Position numbers and translations under genes: made by a program
In this document: in pieces, positions 33,001 through 41,263 of the stretch
How the letters are laid out: each line of letters starts with the position of its first letter
How positions within the stretch are numbered: position 1 is the first letter of the stretch
The notes under the pieces: generated by a model
Seen by the model: the letters and a program-made list of their open reading frames with translations, nothing else
The model's database searches: none
What the model was told of the DNA's origin: nothing
Assembly (NCBI RefSeq): GCF_003260095.1
Contig: NZ_PTPX01000009.1
Location: 34,803-98,802, forward strand
From: Glaesserella australis
GTDB lineage: Bacteria; Pseudomonadota; Gammaproteobacteria; Enterobacterales; Pasteurellaceae
Reading direction: 5' to 3'
DNA: 64,000 nucleotides

Positions 33001-34194
33001 GGCAGCATCTTGATATTCAACTTGGATAGCATTGCGGCGAGCCTTAACTGCAGAATATTGACGAGAAAATTCACCATTGATTACATTGGCATTAGTATAA
33101 GTCCAAACAGGGTCGCTTGGTCGGTCCATTATCACTGTCAATTCTGTACCATTCCAGACAGGCATCGCACGGAAAATTGAGCAAATATCGTTAATTACAT
33201 CGTAAGCTGAGCGTTGTTCAGTCATCCACACATTACAAGTAAAGCGTGGGCGTTTACCACCATATCCGTCAGGAATCATCTGATCGCAATACTGTGCAGC
33301 TTGATATAAAGCCCACTTATCTACACCAAATTCGCCTAATCTATGACCTAAGCCGTAACGTTTATTTGTAACAATATCCATAAGGATTAATGCTGGATTG
33401 TCACTATAAGCGATCTTAAAAGTCCCATCCCATAAACCTGAGTAAGTACGAGTTACAGGATCATAATTGCTCGGCACTTTGATTTTAATACCATAAATTT
33501 CATAGCTACGGGTTGGAATATTAGAAAAATAATCAGAGTCAAATTTAATTCCAACTAATGCTGTGTTAGGGTAAGCAAAGTCTGTATCGATAATTTCAGT
33601 ATAGCTTGCCCAAATCGTTTTATTCTGCAGTCTTTGACTTTTTGAATCATCCTGCATTCGCTCAACTTTTACAGTAAATGGTACAGGTGGTAAGCTATCA
33701 ATAACGAGATTACGTAAATACTGCGAACTATATTTACCATCAATCGATAAGTTATAAACTTGACTACCAACAGTAATTTTGAAATCAACTGTTGCTCCCA
33801 ATGTATCTCCATTATCTTCTTGACGAAATAGTGCAGATACGCCCAACGTTAGACGTAACCGAGTTACTTTTCCATCGGTAATTGTTCGAGTTAATGGTGT
33901 ACGTTTTCGAACTTCAGTACCTACAGAAATTTCTTTCTCAGTGGTATCAAAACCAACCATCACAGCTTGGTCTTGGCTGCCAATTCTTCCCGCTGTTTCA
34001 ATATTGGTAAAATTATAACTATCGTCTTCCGCCTGAATCGGAGTATTATCTAAAAAGACTGATTTCGCTCCGTTCACTAATCCTTGGATTTCTCCTTCAG
34101 AAATAACTTCAACAATCTTAATTTGTTGTGTTGATCGCCCACTATCAGGAGCTTCATATGGCGTACGACCTTCGCCACCACTACTTCCACCCAT
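27007..34194 (-). CDS. Tail tip / host specificity protein, lambda J-like, with repeated modules
   Basis: A 2395-residue protein at the tail tip that recognises the host. Residues about 1-600 follow the lambda J hub region, and about 600-800 hold fibronectin-III-like segments. A long coiled coil (Q/A-rich, about 850-1020) comes next. Jelly-roll, CBM-like modules beginning GGRNLLLNS-type sequence start near residues 1028, 1326 and 1631, each ending near WSPAPEDVE and followed by a coiled coil; a related module starts near 1948 (GGNLIFNPIF). Then comes a GTISGTTI-type beta-helix repeat (about 2220-2270) and a C-terminal knob. An uptake sequence lies inside (about 31637). It is twice the length of lambda J (1132). 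Confidence 0.9.
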   Translation of the reverse strand: MGGSSGGEGRTPYEAPDSGRSTQQIKIVEVISEGEIQGLVNGAKSVFLDNTPIQAEDDSYNFTNIETAGRIGSQDQAVMVGFDTTEKEISVGTEVRKRTPLTRTITDGKVTRLRLTLGVSALFRQEDNGDTLGATVDFKITVGSQVYNLSIDGKYSSQYLRNLVIDSLPPVPFTVKVERMQDDSKSQRLQNKTIWASYTEIIDTDFAYPNTALVGIKFDSDYFSNIPTRSYEIYGIKIKVPSNYDPVTRTYSGLWDGTFKIAYSDNPALILMDIVTNKRYGLGHRLGEFGVDKWALYQAAQYCDQMIPDGYGGKRPRFTCNVWMTEQRSAYDVINDICSIFRAMPVWNGTELTVIMDRPSDPVWTYTNANVINGEFSRQYSAVKARRNAIQVEYQDAANNYEKTIEYVSNDDDIRKYGLNLKKVVAFGCTNRGQAYCTGRWILETERLETETITFSVGSEGLMHIPGDIIRVSDNNYAGTDIGGRVLSFNGHTVTLDRAIQLNGNSYFCYINAEAKHSHIRILRAKGNVITLDSEPVGLTDTSIWSLTTQTITSRLYRAMSIAENDNGSYTIVALQHEPQKEAIVDNGAVFEPVNTTLHQAPKVEHLDVDLTSGNAKLTWQTTSGVGTVTYDVRIIKAGKLYAQYKGLTSSEVAFDNLPDGEYQIVIQARNASGQIVSEKSKTFTINRPPVPQNVQVLGGLSEISLAWDYVDNVTQTEIWASETNDIRTAKRIAKVLASFYSHAIGARQIRYYWLRHTRGQNVGDFYQQQGLSAETGADIDAELALLNEKLGQNIIDEVFDTAMPARKLEMTKTVARIDNPTENIGHNQLYNEADGKLYVWDGRKYTAKVQAVDLEGKLASSQLDQALINQLTQASSTANNALSKANTVQSALAQEVNQRTQAIQAETRARTTAISAEVTARTQALQAEANARGTAVSRLEQVDRDQAQLITTATAKADNALSGLSEERLARIAGDNAESQARTVLTTRVANAESSIATLQNSVTSANRSVSELSQNLNAKIDGMSVGGRNLLLNSNQSLMAQGTINFKLSRHLDYAKIRDLVLSCDVAYTNAIRATTSGAKWFRIGAEIRVHYIDGTNQYLSVWRFATVAPTSFDGRIFAKFTMPADKIVRAIDSVKIQIFDIVAEAMIVKNPKLELGTIATDWSPAPEDVEQSISSVSAELTSYKSAQAEIDRTQSEQLVTHTARLGEAESKIQTTEQSLTTLRESTATRFNDVTANFTRTNQNVTDLSSRISTEETARADGDKSNADKIASLTSRLGATESTITNIQSTKADKTEVSSIAQTALQAIWKADAKTAVDSLQIGGRNLLRNSSQLITGWGGSVTRVDGEATFIGKGSGVFLVYTLPEIPEIGAAYTISFLAKSNQDGHLVIRFRRRDNTTKASDISKTILINSREYKLYTVTLVYQDIAAFEVVSVNFEVVSYAATGIDINFKLPKMEKGNIATGWSPAPEDIESSVNAVSADLTTYKATQANVDKAQTDQITAHTARLGTAESKISAAEQTLTTLNSSVATKFSEVAANFTQVNRNLTANQTDFEAKIVTEQKARADGDKANSDKIATLTSRVGAAESTISNIESTKASKTEVASIAQQSLQSVWQADAQAKVDSVKVGGRNLILRSATSITQTQRHQIIFDLSPSIDYAKINSLVISCDVNYTNATRSTVADAKWFTVGAEVRVWLDDKSTFYLNIFKVIPADGTESFNGRISKTYVVPEGRRIIRLTAPLIRLYDIVADDIVVKNPKLELGTIATDWTPAPEDVEQSIDVVSAELTSYKLTQSNKEQAQATQISGLTTRLGNAESSLSTTSQSITTLNGTVSAMHTIQAVAITGGKKAIAGISMGASGSESSVIVMADKFNVVKNAQDGNVKPMFGVVNNKVAVNGDLIADGTVSARMMATDSVQAGAIAAGAIRANHIAAGEISADKLTIGLGGNLIFNPIFANPTNGIPYGWTKEGNVGNFECFQDPDWGMAKGSYLPNENTVKYSTGEDLGSTSIIGIWQNIPVNPSQWYIASVYMGNHRASKVEMILQFYRSDNTVIGSAVHTTANPKSFAGIVNADRVFRKVKTPADCKYIRMHLRKSATVTGANPANSYMFVCRPMLEECTEHTREPSPWQNAGVTAIHGGSIVTNTITAQQMAANTITANEIASNAIAAHHLSANSVNAGHVVSQSLTADKLNINSLSAISANLGAVTAGSIRGVTITGNTISGNTISGGTISGTTISGTTINGGTIKGARIEGITIEAQNIIGDVVKVYSSSLRKVKRDYVIDQIVIPRSNKNRIAFLMPVLLVQISTWYRPGPGENDVGDWSTTSATTIQVLMNGQLKLSASTNGYDGQNHVVTLQGTIELPANTDITLSFTHNGGSAVPEGTQFVFFINNV

Positions 34195-34197
34195 ATA

Positions 34198-34842
34198 TCA
34201 CCCCTTTGTAAATCCGATTGGTTTATCTTGTTTATCTTTCTCGCTTTCCGCATCGTAGGTTTCCACCCCTTGCGAAATGATCATAGCCCCACATCTAATT
34301 CGGCCATAAGCTAACGGCACAGGTTGACCTTGAGCAGCAATATTCTGAATATTGCCAAAGCCTGAAGATTGTTTTTTATCTGAGTCACTGCCAATTCCAC
34401 CCATTGAAGGTGTTTTTGTTAGCATCATTGACACACCACTAAGCATCATGGATACCCCCATCATTGTGCCCATCGTTGCCATACCATACCCAGATGCTCC
34501 CAAATATCCCCAACCAGCTGCACCACCAGCATACCAAGATGCTGCAACTAAAATCGCACCGACGACTAAATTAAATACGCCTGCTTTTTTAGCCCCTGCA
34601 ACGACAGGGGTAATATGAATCGTCATTCCTGGTTTCAGCCGATAAAATAAGCCTTGCTCTAAATAGCGATTATCGAGATACTGCCGTCCAATGCGGACTT
34701 TATAAAATCCTTGCTGCATTGTTTGGCGAAGATTAGGCAACTGTGAAAATAAGGCTTTCAAGGCTTCAGCCGTATCTTTTACATCGAGCTGAAATTCCGA
34801 GCCAAATGTTTTAAGGGAACCATAAAATCTAACTGTGACCAT
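34198..34842 (-). CDS. Tail assembly protein, lambda gpI-like
   Basis: 214 residues. The N-terminal ubiquitin-like half (VTVRFYGSLKTFGSEFQLDV) is followed by Gly/Ala/Met-rich hydrophobic segments (about 90-150) and a conserved C-terminal part (PVPLAYGRIRCGAMIIS). It is needed for tail-tip assembly in lambda and is absent from the virion. It overlaps the K-like gene by 64 bp and lies 3 bp before J, the lambda K-I-J order. Confidence 0.88.
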   Translation of the reverse strand: MVTVRFYGSLKTFGSEFQLDVKDTAEALKALFSQLPNLRQTMQQGFYKVRIGRQYLDNRYLEQGLFYRLKPGMTIHITPVVAGAKKAGVFNLVVGAILVAASWYAGGAAGWGYLGASGYGMATMGTMMGVSMMLSGVSMMLTKTPSMGGIGSDSDKKQSSGFGNIQNIAAQGQPVPLAYGRIRCGAMIISQGVETYDAESEKDKQDKPIGFTKG

Positions 34843-35540
34843 TGTTCAAATCTCCAAATACTATGAGTGTGTTTTAGCCAGTAGCCATCATACAAATCCC
34901 GTTTTGATAAACGTTTTGGGCTATGATGTAAGACCATTTGCTCCCCAAGGTAAATGCCTGCGTGGTTTGGCACATCTGCACCTACTTGCATTAAAATTAC
35001 ATCGCCAACTTGTAATGACTCACTATCATCTAATCGCTTAAAGCCGTGATTTTCCATATTCTGTAGATAAAGATTTCCACCTTTCACCCACCATTCGTCC
35101 ACGCGTTCAAAATTGGGAAAATCTGCTCCAGCCAAGAAATAGAAATCGCGGAAAATAGAATAACAATCCGACTGACCGTGAATAAATTCTCGCCCTACAA
35201 GCGGTTGGATCACTGGAAATTTTTGCAAGTGACCGCCACATACCAACCAAAAATCAAACTGGAGTAAATCCTGCATTTGACGGTCCGCAATTGACAACCG
35301 CATTTCACCATTTGGGTGAGAATGAACTACAGCAATAATCTCGCCTTTCTGTTCTGCTTGGATAAAATCATCAGGCGAAATCTCGAAGTAATTTTCAGGA
35401 TCGACAGCAACATTTTCACAAGATAAAAAAACTGGCTCGCTTTTCTGATAACTCAAAATAACAAAACCGCAGGCTTCGTTAGGCTCTGCGGTTTTGCAAT
35501 AAGTAAGAATTTCTTTTCTTAATTCATCAGGGATTTTCAT
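34779..35540 (-). CDS. Tail assembly protein K: JAB/MPN plus NlpC/P60 peptidase
   Basis: 253 residues with two hydrolase domains. The JAB/MPN metalloprotease is at about 1-110 (Glu22, HSHPNG with His73 and His75, Asp86). The NlpC/P60 cysteine peptidase is at about 115-235 (Cys126 in QSDCYS, His193 in NHAGIYLG). Lambda gpK has the same pairing and is thought to act on cell wall or during tip assembly. Both active sites look intact. The last residues are encoded in the overlap with the I-like gene. Confidence 0.9.
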   Translation of the reverse strand: MKIPDELRKEILTYCKTAEPNEACGFVILSYQKSEPVFLSCENVAVDPENYFEISPDDFIQAEQKGEIIAVVHSHPNGEMRLSIADRQMQDLLQFDFWLVCGGHLQKFPVIQPLVGREFIHGQSDCYSIFRDFYFLAGADFPNFERVDEWWVKGGNLYLQNMENHGFKRLDDSESLQVGDVILMQVGADVPNHAGIYLGEQMVLHHSPKRLSKRDLYDGYWLKHTHSIWRFEQWSQLDFMVPLKHLARNFSSM

Positions 35541-35542
35541 TT

Positions 35543-36256
35543 TTAACTCAACTTATTCACAGCAATAAATCCACCATAATTTCTGGTATTGTTCCGTAAC
35601 TGGCAAGCACGTAGGCAACCACTGCACTTGTCATTTTTTGGATCAATGGTTGGCTGATCTTTATCGGTAAACATTTCTGTTCCCGTGTAGCCACATTCAC
35701 TTGAACGATACACCCAACCACAAGTCACTAACATTGTGCGACTATTAATTAACGCATTATCTGTTTCTGTTGGTAGAGCTAATGTAAAAGTGGCGATCTC
35801 GTGGGTAAGATTGCTTAACTGTTCAATTAGATAGTAACTTACCCGTTCTTGTTGTGGATCAGAGTATCGATTACCATCTTTAAAATTGACCGCATCAAGA
35901 AACTTCGCATAAACCTGACGACGACGAACAATCGCACCAAGGCATTGTTCAAATTCGTTCGATAATCCTGTAATAAAGCCATTCAAGTTAGCAACAGTTA
36001 GCGTAGGACGATTGCTTGGGCCTTGTCCCGATAATTCAAATCCTTCCGCCTTAACCCCAAAAGGTTGATAAGTTTGCCCTTGCCATACTATGGGCTGTTG
36101 TAATTCGTTCGTGCCCGCATAAAATCGGAATAACTCACCACGTTCTCCCAATGTTGATGTCAGGTTTCGCAGATCAACTTCAAATAGACTTAATAAAGCA
36201 TCTTGCTCTAACTTAGCCAGCTCAAGCTGAAACTTAGGGGAAATGTGACTTGGCAT
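35543..36256 (-). CDS. Minor tail protein L (four-cysteine, Fe-S type)
   Basis: 237 residues, lambda gpL-like. The C-terminal part carries four spaced cysteines (TCGW, ECGY, CSGC and RACQ), the cluster that holds an iron-sulfur centre in lambda gpL. The ending NYGGFIAVNKL is typical. It lies between M and K, one base off the M stop. Confidence 0.9.
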   Translation of the reverse strand: MPSHISPKFQLELAKLEQDALLSLFEVDLRNLTSTLGERGELFRFYAGTNELQQPIVWQGQTYQPFGVKAEGFELSGQGPSNRPTLTVANLNGFITGLSNEFEQCLGAIVRRRQVYAKFLDAVNFKDGNRYSDPQQERVSYYLIEQLSNLTHEIATFTLALPTETDNALINSRTMLVTCGWVYRSSECGYTGTEMFTDKDQPTIDPKNDKCSGCLRACQLRNNTRNYGGFIAVNKLS

Positions 36257-36585
36257 TAGATTACCTCTTCAAACTCACAACTAAACTTGGTATGGGTTTT
36301 GCCTTTGGAGGTCGACCATTTCGGGCAGACGACTTTAACGATACCACGATCTTTATCCAGAAACTGGAAGGCTTTTACCCCACCGTGATTTGTAAAAAAG
36401 CGGTCTAAAATGACCGCTTGTGAATGGACTAGGTTAAACGACAGGCTATATTTTCGTTGTAATGGATTGAGCCCATCAACGATTCGTTGCTGATAGCCAT
36501 CGCCAAATTGATTGACCTTTCGCCGAGGTTCGTTTTCACTGGTGTAACCTGGCTGTGGGCAAAAAGGGAGTGTTTGTAGGGTCAT
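36256..36585 (-). CDS. Minor tail protein M
   Basis: 109 residues, lambda gpM-like: a short beta-rich protein (FCPQPGYTSENEPRRKVNQF...GDGYQQRIVDG) that joins tape measure and tip. It ends at the start of L. An uptake sequence lies within (about 36413). Confidence 0.88.
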   Translation of the reverse strand: MTLQTLPFCPQPGYTSENEPRRKVNQFGDGYQQRIVDGLNPLQRKYSLSFNLVHSQAVILDRFFTNHGGVKAFQFLDKDRGIVKVVCPKWSTSKGKTHTKFSCEFEEVI

Positions 36586-36641
36586 TTTTACATCCTAAAT
36601 TAAATCAGATTCAAGGGGGTTAGGGCTGATAGCAAAAGTTA

Positions 36642-39600
36642 CTAATGCGCCAACATTCCGCCAGCTCGTCTTTCTCTGGATAGTACTTCTAGCACCTTGG
36701 CTTGAATTAAATTACCTAGCTGTTTGCCTTGTTGAGCTTGCTGTTCAACACTTGATTCGGCATTACCGTTTTTATCGATATTTACCGTGACCGTCACACT
36801 ATTATGAGTTTCACCATTGCTAGCAAGCTGATGGTTGATGGTTGATGCTCGGTACTCTCGGCACAGCCACGCCACCACCGCTTGCAAAACCACGTTTGCC
36901 GTAGTTGAGATAATTGAGGTAATCCAAGCCAATTCGGCTTGTGGCTTCTTTGGTAATAACGTATTCGCCCTTGTGGACGATACCTGCAGGGGTAAACTTG
37001 CCGCCATCTCCTGTGTAGCCGCCTGTGGCCCAAGTCCCCATACCGTGAACCGCATTAGCATTTACCGTTGTTGTACCTCCAGCCCACCCACCAAAAGCAC
37101 TGGATATAGCTCGAAAAATCAACATTTTTATGATCATATTAGAAATGTCTTTCAGAATAGATTGTGTCATTGATCGGAAATCAGCTTTACCTGTTGTAAC
37201 AAGCTCCGTCATCGCATCAGACATCTGACCAAAGGCATTTACAGTAATGTTCTTCGTGTTTTCTGCCACATTTGTAATGTCGTCTTGAATAGTATTCCAA
37301 CCCTGCTGCATACCTAATTTCCAGCTACTACGTGCTGTTTCTGCTTCTGCTTGAAGATTAGCGTGTCGCTCTTTAATTTTTGCAATTTCTTGATCAAGAA
37401 TGGCAATATTTTCTTTACTCATATCCTGACGAAGTTTTGTCACCTCCAAATCAAGCTGATGATTAAACTGAATCAACTCTTGCTCTGTACGAGTTTTACC
37501 TAAGAGATCAATACCTAATTTCATTGCATCTAGAGATTCATTACTTTCAAATTTTAATTTGGCAATTGCAATTTTTTGGTTTTCTGAATCTATCTGAGAA
37601 GCAAGAACTTTGAGTTTTGCAATACCTTCTGAGCCATATCCAGCATATTTTTCCGCATTAAGTGTAATATCTTCCGTCAATTTTTTGACTTCTTGATATT
37701 GTGATACCTGACCAAACATCTCAATATCTTTAGTATTCGCTTTTAACTCAGACAAACGATACGACATCTCACCAAATTGTTTTTGGTAATCTTCACGAGA
37801 TTTTTCCGCTTGTTTACGGACTTTCTCTGCTGCTTTCTCCGCTTCGGTTTTCTTAGGTTTCTTAGGCTTACCACCACCTTTAGGCTTATTATTGTACTGA
37901 TATAAAAAACCTTCGGTATAGGACTTCATTAACGCATCAAAATCTGCACCTTGAAATTTATCACTATCAATTTGTAATTCTGCTTTAAGTTTCGCTGCTT
38001 CTGCAAAATTACCTGATTTTTCTAGTTGCTGGATTTTCAACTGTTTACTATTACGGTCGATAATTTTCTGTGCATCAGCCGAAATACCTGTGCTAACTTG
38101 TTGAAAATTTGCTACTGCAACCGCTGCTTGCAATGCAGTAGCCGCTACAGTACCGATTGCCCCAGCAAAGCTCAAAGCTTCTGTTGTTGCTGATGGGATC
38201 GCAAAAGTAAAATTACCAACAGATACATTCAAGCCATCAACCTTAATTTGCGATTGTTCTATATTCGGGAACAATTCTGCGAAACGATCTCGGAGTTCGG
38301 CGATTGGAATATGAGCTTTTAAATCCCTTTGCCATTCCAATGTCCGATTTAATTTATTTTGTTCGTTCTCTAAATCTGCAGTAACTATAATCAGTTTTTC
38401 TTTTTTCTCAGCTAACTCTTTTGCACTGAGAATACTCTCGAATAAGATGCCTGTCATCTCATCCATAGAACGATTTATTCCCGTTTCAATTTGCTGAATT
38501 AGCTTGTCCTGTTCTGCCTTTAAATTAGCAACACTTTCTTGTTGTGCTTCAATGGAGCGTTTCACTTTAATTAGTTCAGCAAAAGTTTGAGCTGCCGTCA
38601 TTCGTTCAAGATTGCCACGTACCTGTTCAATAGAGTCTGCATAACGTAACGATGCTTCTGTGGCATCATTAGTGCTTGACGAGAACATATAGAGTAGAGA
38701 ACTTGCCGTCGTTAAAATTGTAAGCCCCATCATAATAGGATTTGAAAGCATTGCTACCTTTAAGGCATTCATTTCAGCTTTTACGCCTGCCGTAATAGCA
38801 CTAAATGCTGTCATTGCAATACCACTCGCTTTAGTACTTGCTGCAAAGGCTGATTGGGCGAACGCATTTTCTCGATAAGCTAAGCTTAATGCTTTTTTAG
38901 CTGCAGCTTGTTGCTGATCTAAGAATGTTTGCTTTTGTGTAAGTTCCGCACTAATCCGATCTAATGCTTGTAATTCGACTTGAATAGCTTTACGTTCTGC
39001 ATAACTTGTAGCAGACAATGAGAGAATGCGTAACTTAGCTTGCTCCGCCTGAATTTGCGCTTGTGTCGCGACAACATCAGCTTGTTTTGACTGTATGCTT
39101 TGGTAAGTGGCTAATTGGGTTTGATAGGTAGCTTGTGTTTCCTGAGTAAGGGCTGCTAGTTTTTCATATTTTGCCGTAGTCTCTGCTTGAGTTGCTTTAA
39201 TACTGTTATATTGACCTTGAATAACCGAACTCAATTTCCAGCTACCATAAGCAACACCAACGACAACGGCTGTTTTAGCTAGATCATCAAGATGTCTCGC
39301 TAATAATTCTGTCACCTTTACAGCTTTATCAGATACTCCAAGCGAAGTATCTAACTCTCCTACCCATTTTTGTGTAGCGGTCTGTAAATTTTGCATTGCC
39401 CCACTTACGGTGGTTGTCGTCTTGCTATAAAGTTCATCTACAGACGTTTTGGATTTTTCTAACCCTTGAATTATCTTGTCTGTTGTCAGTTTACCGTCAT
39501 CAGACATCTTCTTCAATTCACCCATTGTAATACCAAGACCACGAGCAATTGCCTGTAGTACAGCAGGTGTTTGAGTCATAATAGAGTTGTATTCTTGCGA

Positions 39601-40185
39601 TCGCATTTTACCCATTAAGAGCGTTTGGCTAAATTGCGTCAGGGAATTTTGAGCTTCTGAAGTACTTGCACCAGAAATTGCAACCGCTTTGGAAATTGTT
39701 TCTGTAATGCTAGCAACCTGTTGCTGATTGATACGAAGCTCTTTCGCATTCTGAGAGAATGAAGAATAAATAGCAGATACCGCTTGCGTTGATTGAGCGG
39801 TTTTTAGCGAAATATCGTACACATCCGCCATTGCTTTGGCGTGTTGCACTTCATTTTCAGTCACTAATTTTAATTTATTTGATAATTCTGTACTTTTATC
39901 TGCAATTTCAACAAAATTGGCCGCTAGACTTTTAATACGTTCAAAATTATCAATTTTGAAATTCCAACTCGATGTTTTATTGATATTATGAGCTGCATTT
40001 TCAATATTGTTTAAATACTGTGTTGTTCGCTCAGAGAACTCACGAACTTTCTTTTGTGCCGATGAAAAATTAGCTTCGAATTGCTTTACAAATTTTTTTG
40101 TTTCTTGATCAGACTTGCTTAATCCATTTTGAAATTGGATAGTTTCCAGATTCAGAATGATATTTAAACCACCCAAAGATGACAT
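36642..40185 (-). pseudogene. Tape measure protein gene, frameshifted by a 7-bp tandem duplication
   Basis: The tape measure sets tail length and fills the tail tube. The upstream frame (40185-36820, 1121 residues) has the conserved TMP domain (about 60-280), long helical stretches, hydrophobic segments near 450-490 and a Gly-rich KGEYVITKEATSRIG region. It then ends prematurely. The last conserved part (VTVTVNIDKNGNAES to AGGMLAH) is in another frame, 37061-36642. The junction holds two tandem copies of GGTTGAT (plus strand, 36833-36846). Removing one copy restores a single 1178-residue frame. The phage would be tail-defective unless slippage or frameshifting rescues it. Confidence 0.88.
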
Positions 40186-40195
40186 ATTTCCCCCA

Positions 40196-40224
40196 ATAAA
40201 AAAGCCCGCAATATGCGGGCTTTC
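40196..40224 (-). terminator. Terminator between small membrane gene and tape measure
   Basis: The stem GCCCGCA/TGCGGGC (40204-40220) has a T-rich run on the minus strand. It lies just before the tape measure start, inside the late operon, and closes the small gene on its right. Confidence 0.8.
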
Positions 40225-40240
40225 GTATAAAGTTTAATAA

Positions 40241-40441
40241 CTATTGATGATGCTGTTTATAAGCAATGTAAAAAAACCAAAAGCTAATAAAAATCATAAC
40301 CGAAGCAATAGTTAATACTAATGTTCTAGAAGATAAGATATAAACTAGAGCTGACAATCCACCGATGATTATTGCTAAAGCAAGAAACATTCTGACAATA
40401 CTCCCAATACCCCAAGCAAATAATTTGAATTCTTCTTTCAT
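40241..40441 (-). CDS. Small two-helix membrane protein, probable moron
   Basis: 66 residues from the ATG at 40441, which has an ideal GGAGG seven bases upstream; the frame opens further right without a ribosome site. Two hydrophobic helices (about 14-34, VRMFLALAIIIGGLSALVYI; and 40-58, VLTIASVMIFISFWFFYIAY) with a short turn predict an inner-membrane hairpin. It sits between GT and tape measure with its own promoter and terminator, so it is probably expressed in the lysogen. No family recognised; superinfection exclusion is one possibility. Confidence 0.65.
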   Translation of the reverse strand: MKEEFKLFAWGIGSIVRMFLALAIIIGGLSALVYILSSRTLVLTIASVMIFISFWFFYIAYKQHHQ

Positions 40442-40465
40442 ATCTATACCTCCATACGTATATGT

Positions 40466-40494
40466 TTTATATAGATAATTAATGTCGATTTCAA
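40466..40494 (-). promoter_or_regulatory. Promoter of the small membrane protein gene
   Basis: On the minus strand TTGAAA (40489-40494), a 17-bp spacer and TATAAA (40466-40471) form a good sigma-70 promoter, about 25 bp before the start codon. Confidence 0.6.
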
Positions 40495-40503
40495 GTATTT
40501 TCA

Positions 40504-40728
40504 CTATCTTTTTGCCAAATAATCCGCCACGCCGTCATCTTCTACTTCCACCGTCTGCTCATTAAAAAATGGCATATAATCCGCCAGTTTCGGTGGCTCG
40601 CCTTTCGGATCTCGGTTGATCATTGCAAGAATATGGGCGATTTGGGCGGTGCGATAATCTTCGCGCCACAAGCCGAATGGTTGCTCTTGGTAAAAAAGTT
40701 GATATTCAGCAAAGTGTTGCTCAGGCAT
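40504..40728 (-). CDS. T part of G/GT tail assembly chaperone, made by -1 frameshift
   Basis: The C-terminal extension of the GT fusion. The frame is open upstream of its ATG through LGKTLEEIEQM back to the slippery site in the G gene, so it is most likely translated by frameshift, not from 40728. The fused product would be about 226 residues. It ends with LAKR. The sequence EYQLFYQEQPFGLWREDYRT is like known GT extensions. GT recruits tail tube subunits to the tape measure. Confidence 0.75.
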   Translation of the reverse strand: MPEQHFAEYQLFYQEQPFGLWREDYRTAQIAHILAMINRDPKGEPPKLADYMPFFNEQTVEVEDDGVADYLAKR

Positions 40729-40772
40729 TTGCTCTATTTCTTCTAGCGTTTTACCTAATGTAAGCGAAAGTG

Positions 40773-41183
40773 TTAGCTGGAACTTTCTTCGCTCGCTGAG
40801 TTTTTTGGTTCACCCGCCGATAAGGCTTCTGTAACAATTTCAAATACAGACTTATCTAATTTTGCCAGTTCTGCCAAGTCATCGTCATTTTCAGGATCAA
40901 ATAAGTTATTTCCATTCTCGTCGCAAAGGCGAATTGCGATTTGACGTGTTAATGCGTGTTGGTCATATACATTTTTTAAAGCACCTTGTAATGCTTCTTC
41001 GTTTTCAAAATCAAGTTCAAGGCCCTGCTCTTGTGCCAATTTAATCAGGTGCTGACGTTGTCCAAAAATGTGTTTATTGGTTTCACCAACTGTAAGCTCA
41101 CGCAGATAGTAGGTTGTGCCGTTGATGTCGATAGGTTGGGTTTTGGGTTTGTTTGAGAGAAGTTGTTCACGAAGTGTCATCAT
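40773..41183 (-). CDS. Tail assembly chaperone G
   Basis: 136 residues (MMTLREQLLSNKPKTQPIDI...), the lambda gpG equivalent between tail tube and tape measure. Near its 3' end the codons CCA AAA AAC form the slippery heptamer that leads into the T frame. It is not part of the virion. It is preceded by a hairpin formed from two uptake sequences. Confidence 0.8.
   Translation of the reverse strand: MMTLREQLLSNKPKTQPIDINGTTYYLRELTVGETNKHIFGQRQHLIKLAQEQGLELDFENEEALQGALKNVYDQHALTRQIAIRLCDENGNNLFDPENDDDLAELAKLDKSVFEIVTEALSAGEPKNSASEESSS
40800..40806 (-). promoter_or_regulatory. A AAA AAC slippery heptamer for -1 ribosomal frameshift
   Basis: On the minus strand the heptamer A AAA AAC sits in the G frame as CCA AAA AAC, 27 bp before the G stop (40773-40775). 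A one-base slip back opens the frame CTC AGC GAG... that continues into the T part. Position and sequence match programmed frameshifts of lambda-like G/GT genes. Confidence 0.8.
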
Positions 41184-41204
41184 TTTTTCCTTTTTGGTGA
41201 GCTG

Positions 41205-41243
41205 AAAATAAAAAACCGCTTGTTACTTAATACAAGCGGTCAG
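41205..41243 (-). terminator. Terminator built from an inverted uptake-sequence pair
   Basis: ACCGCTTGT (41215-41223) and ACAAGCGGT (41232-41240) pair as a 9-bp stem with an 8-nt loop. The minus-strand RNA then runs into TTTTTTATTTT. It lies between the tail tube gene and G. Confidence 0.8.
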
Positions 41244-41263
41244 TTTTTGCCAATTTTTTGCAA

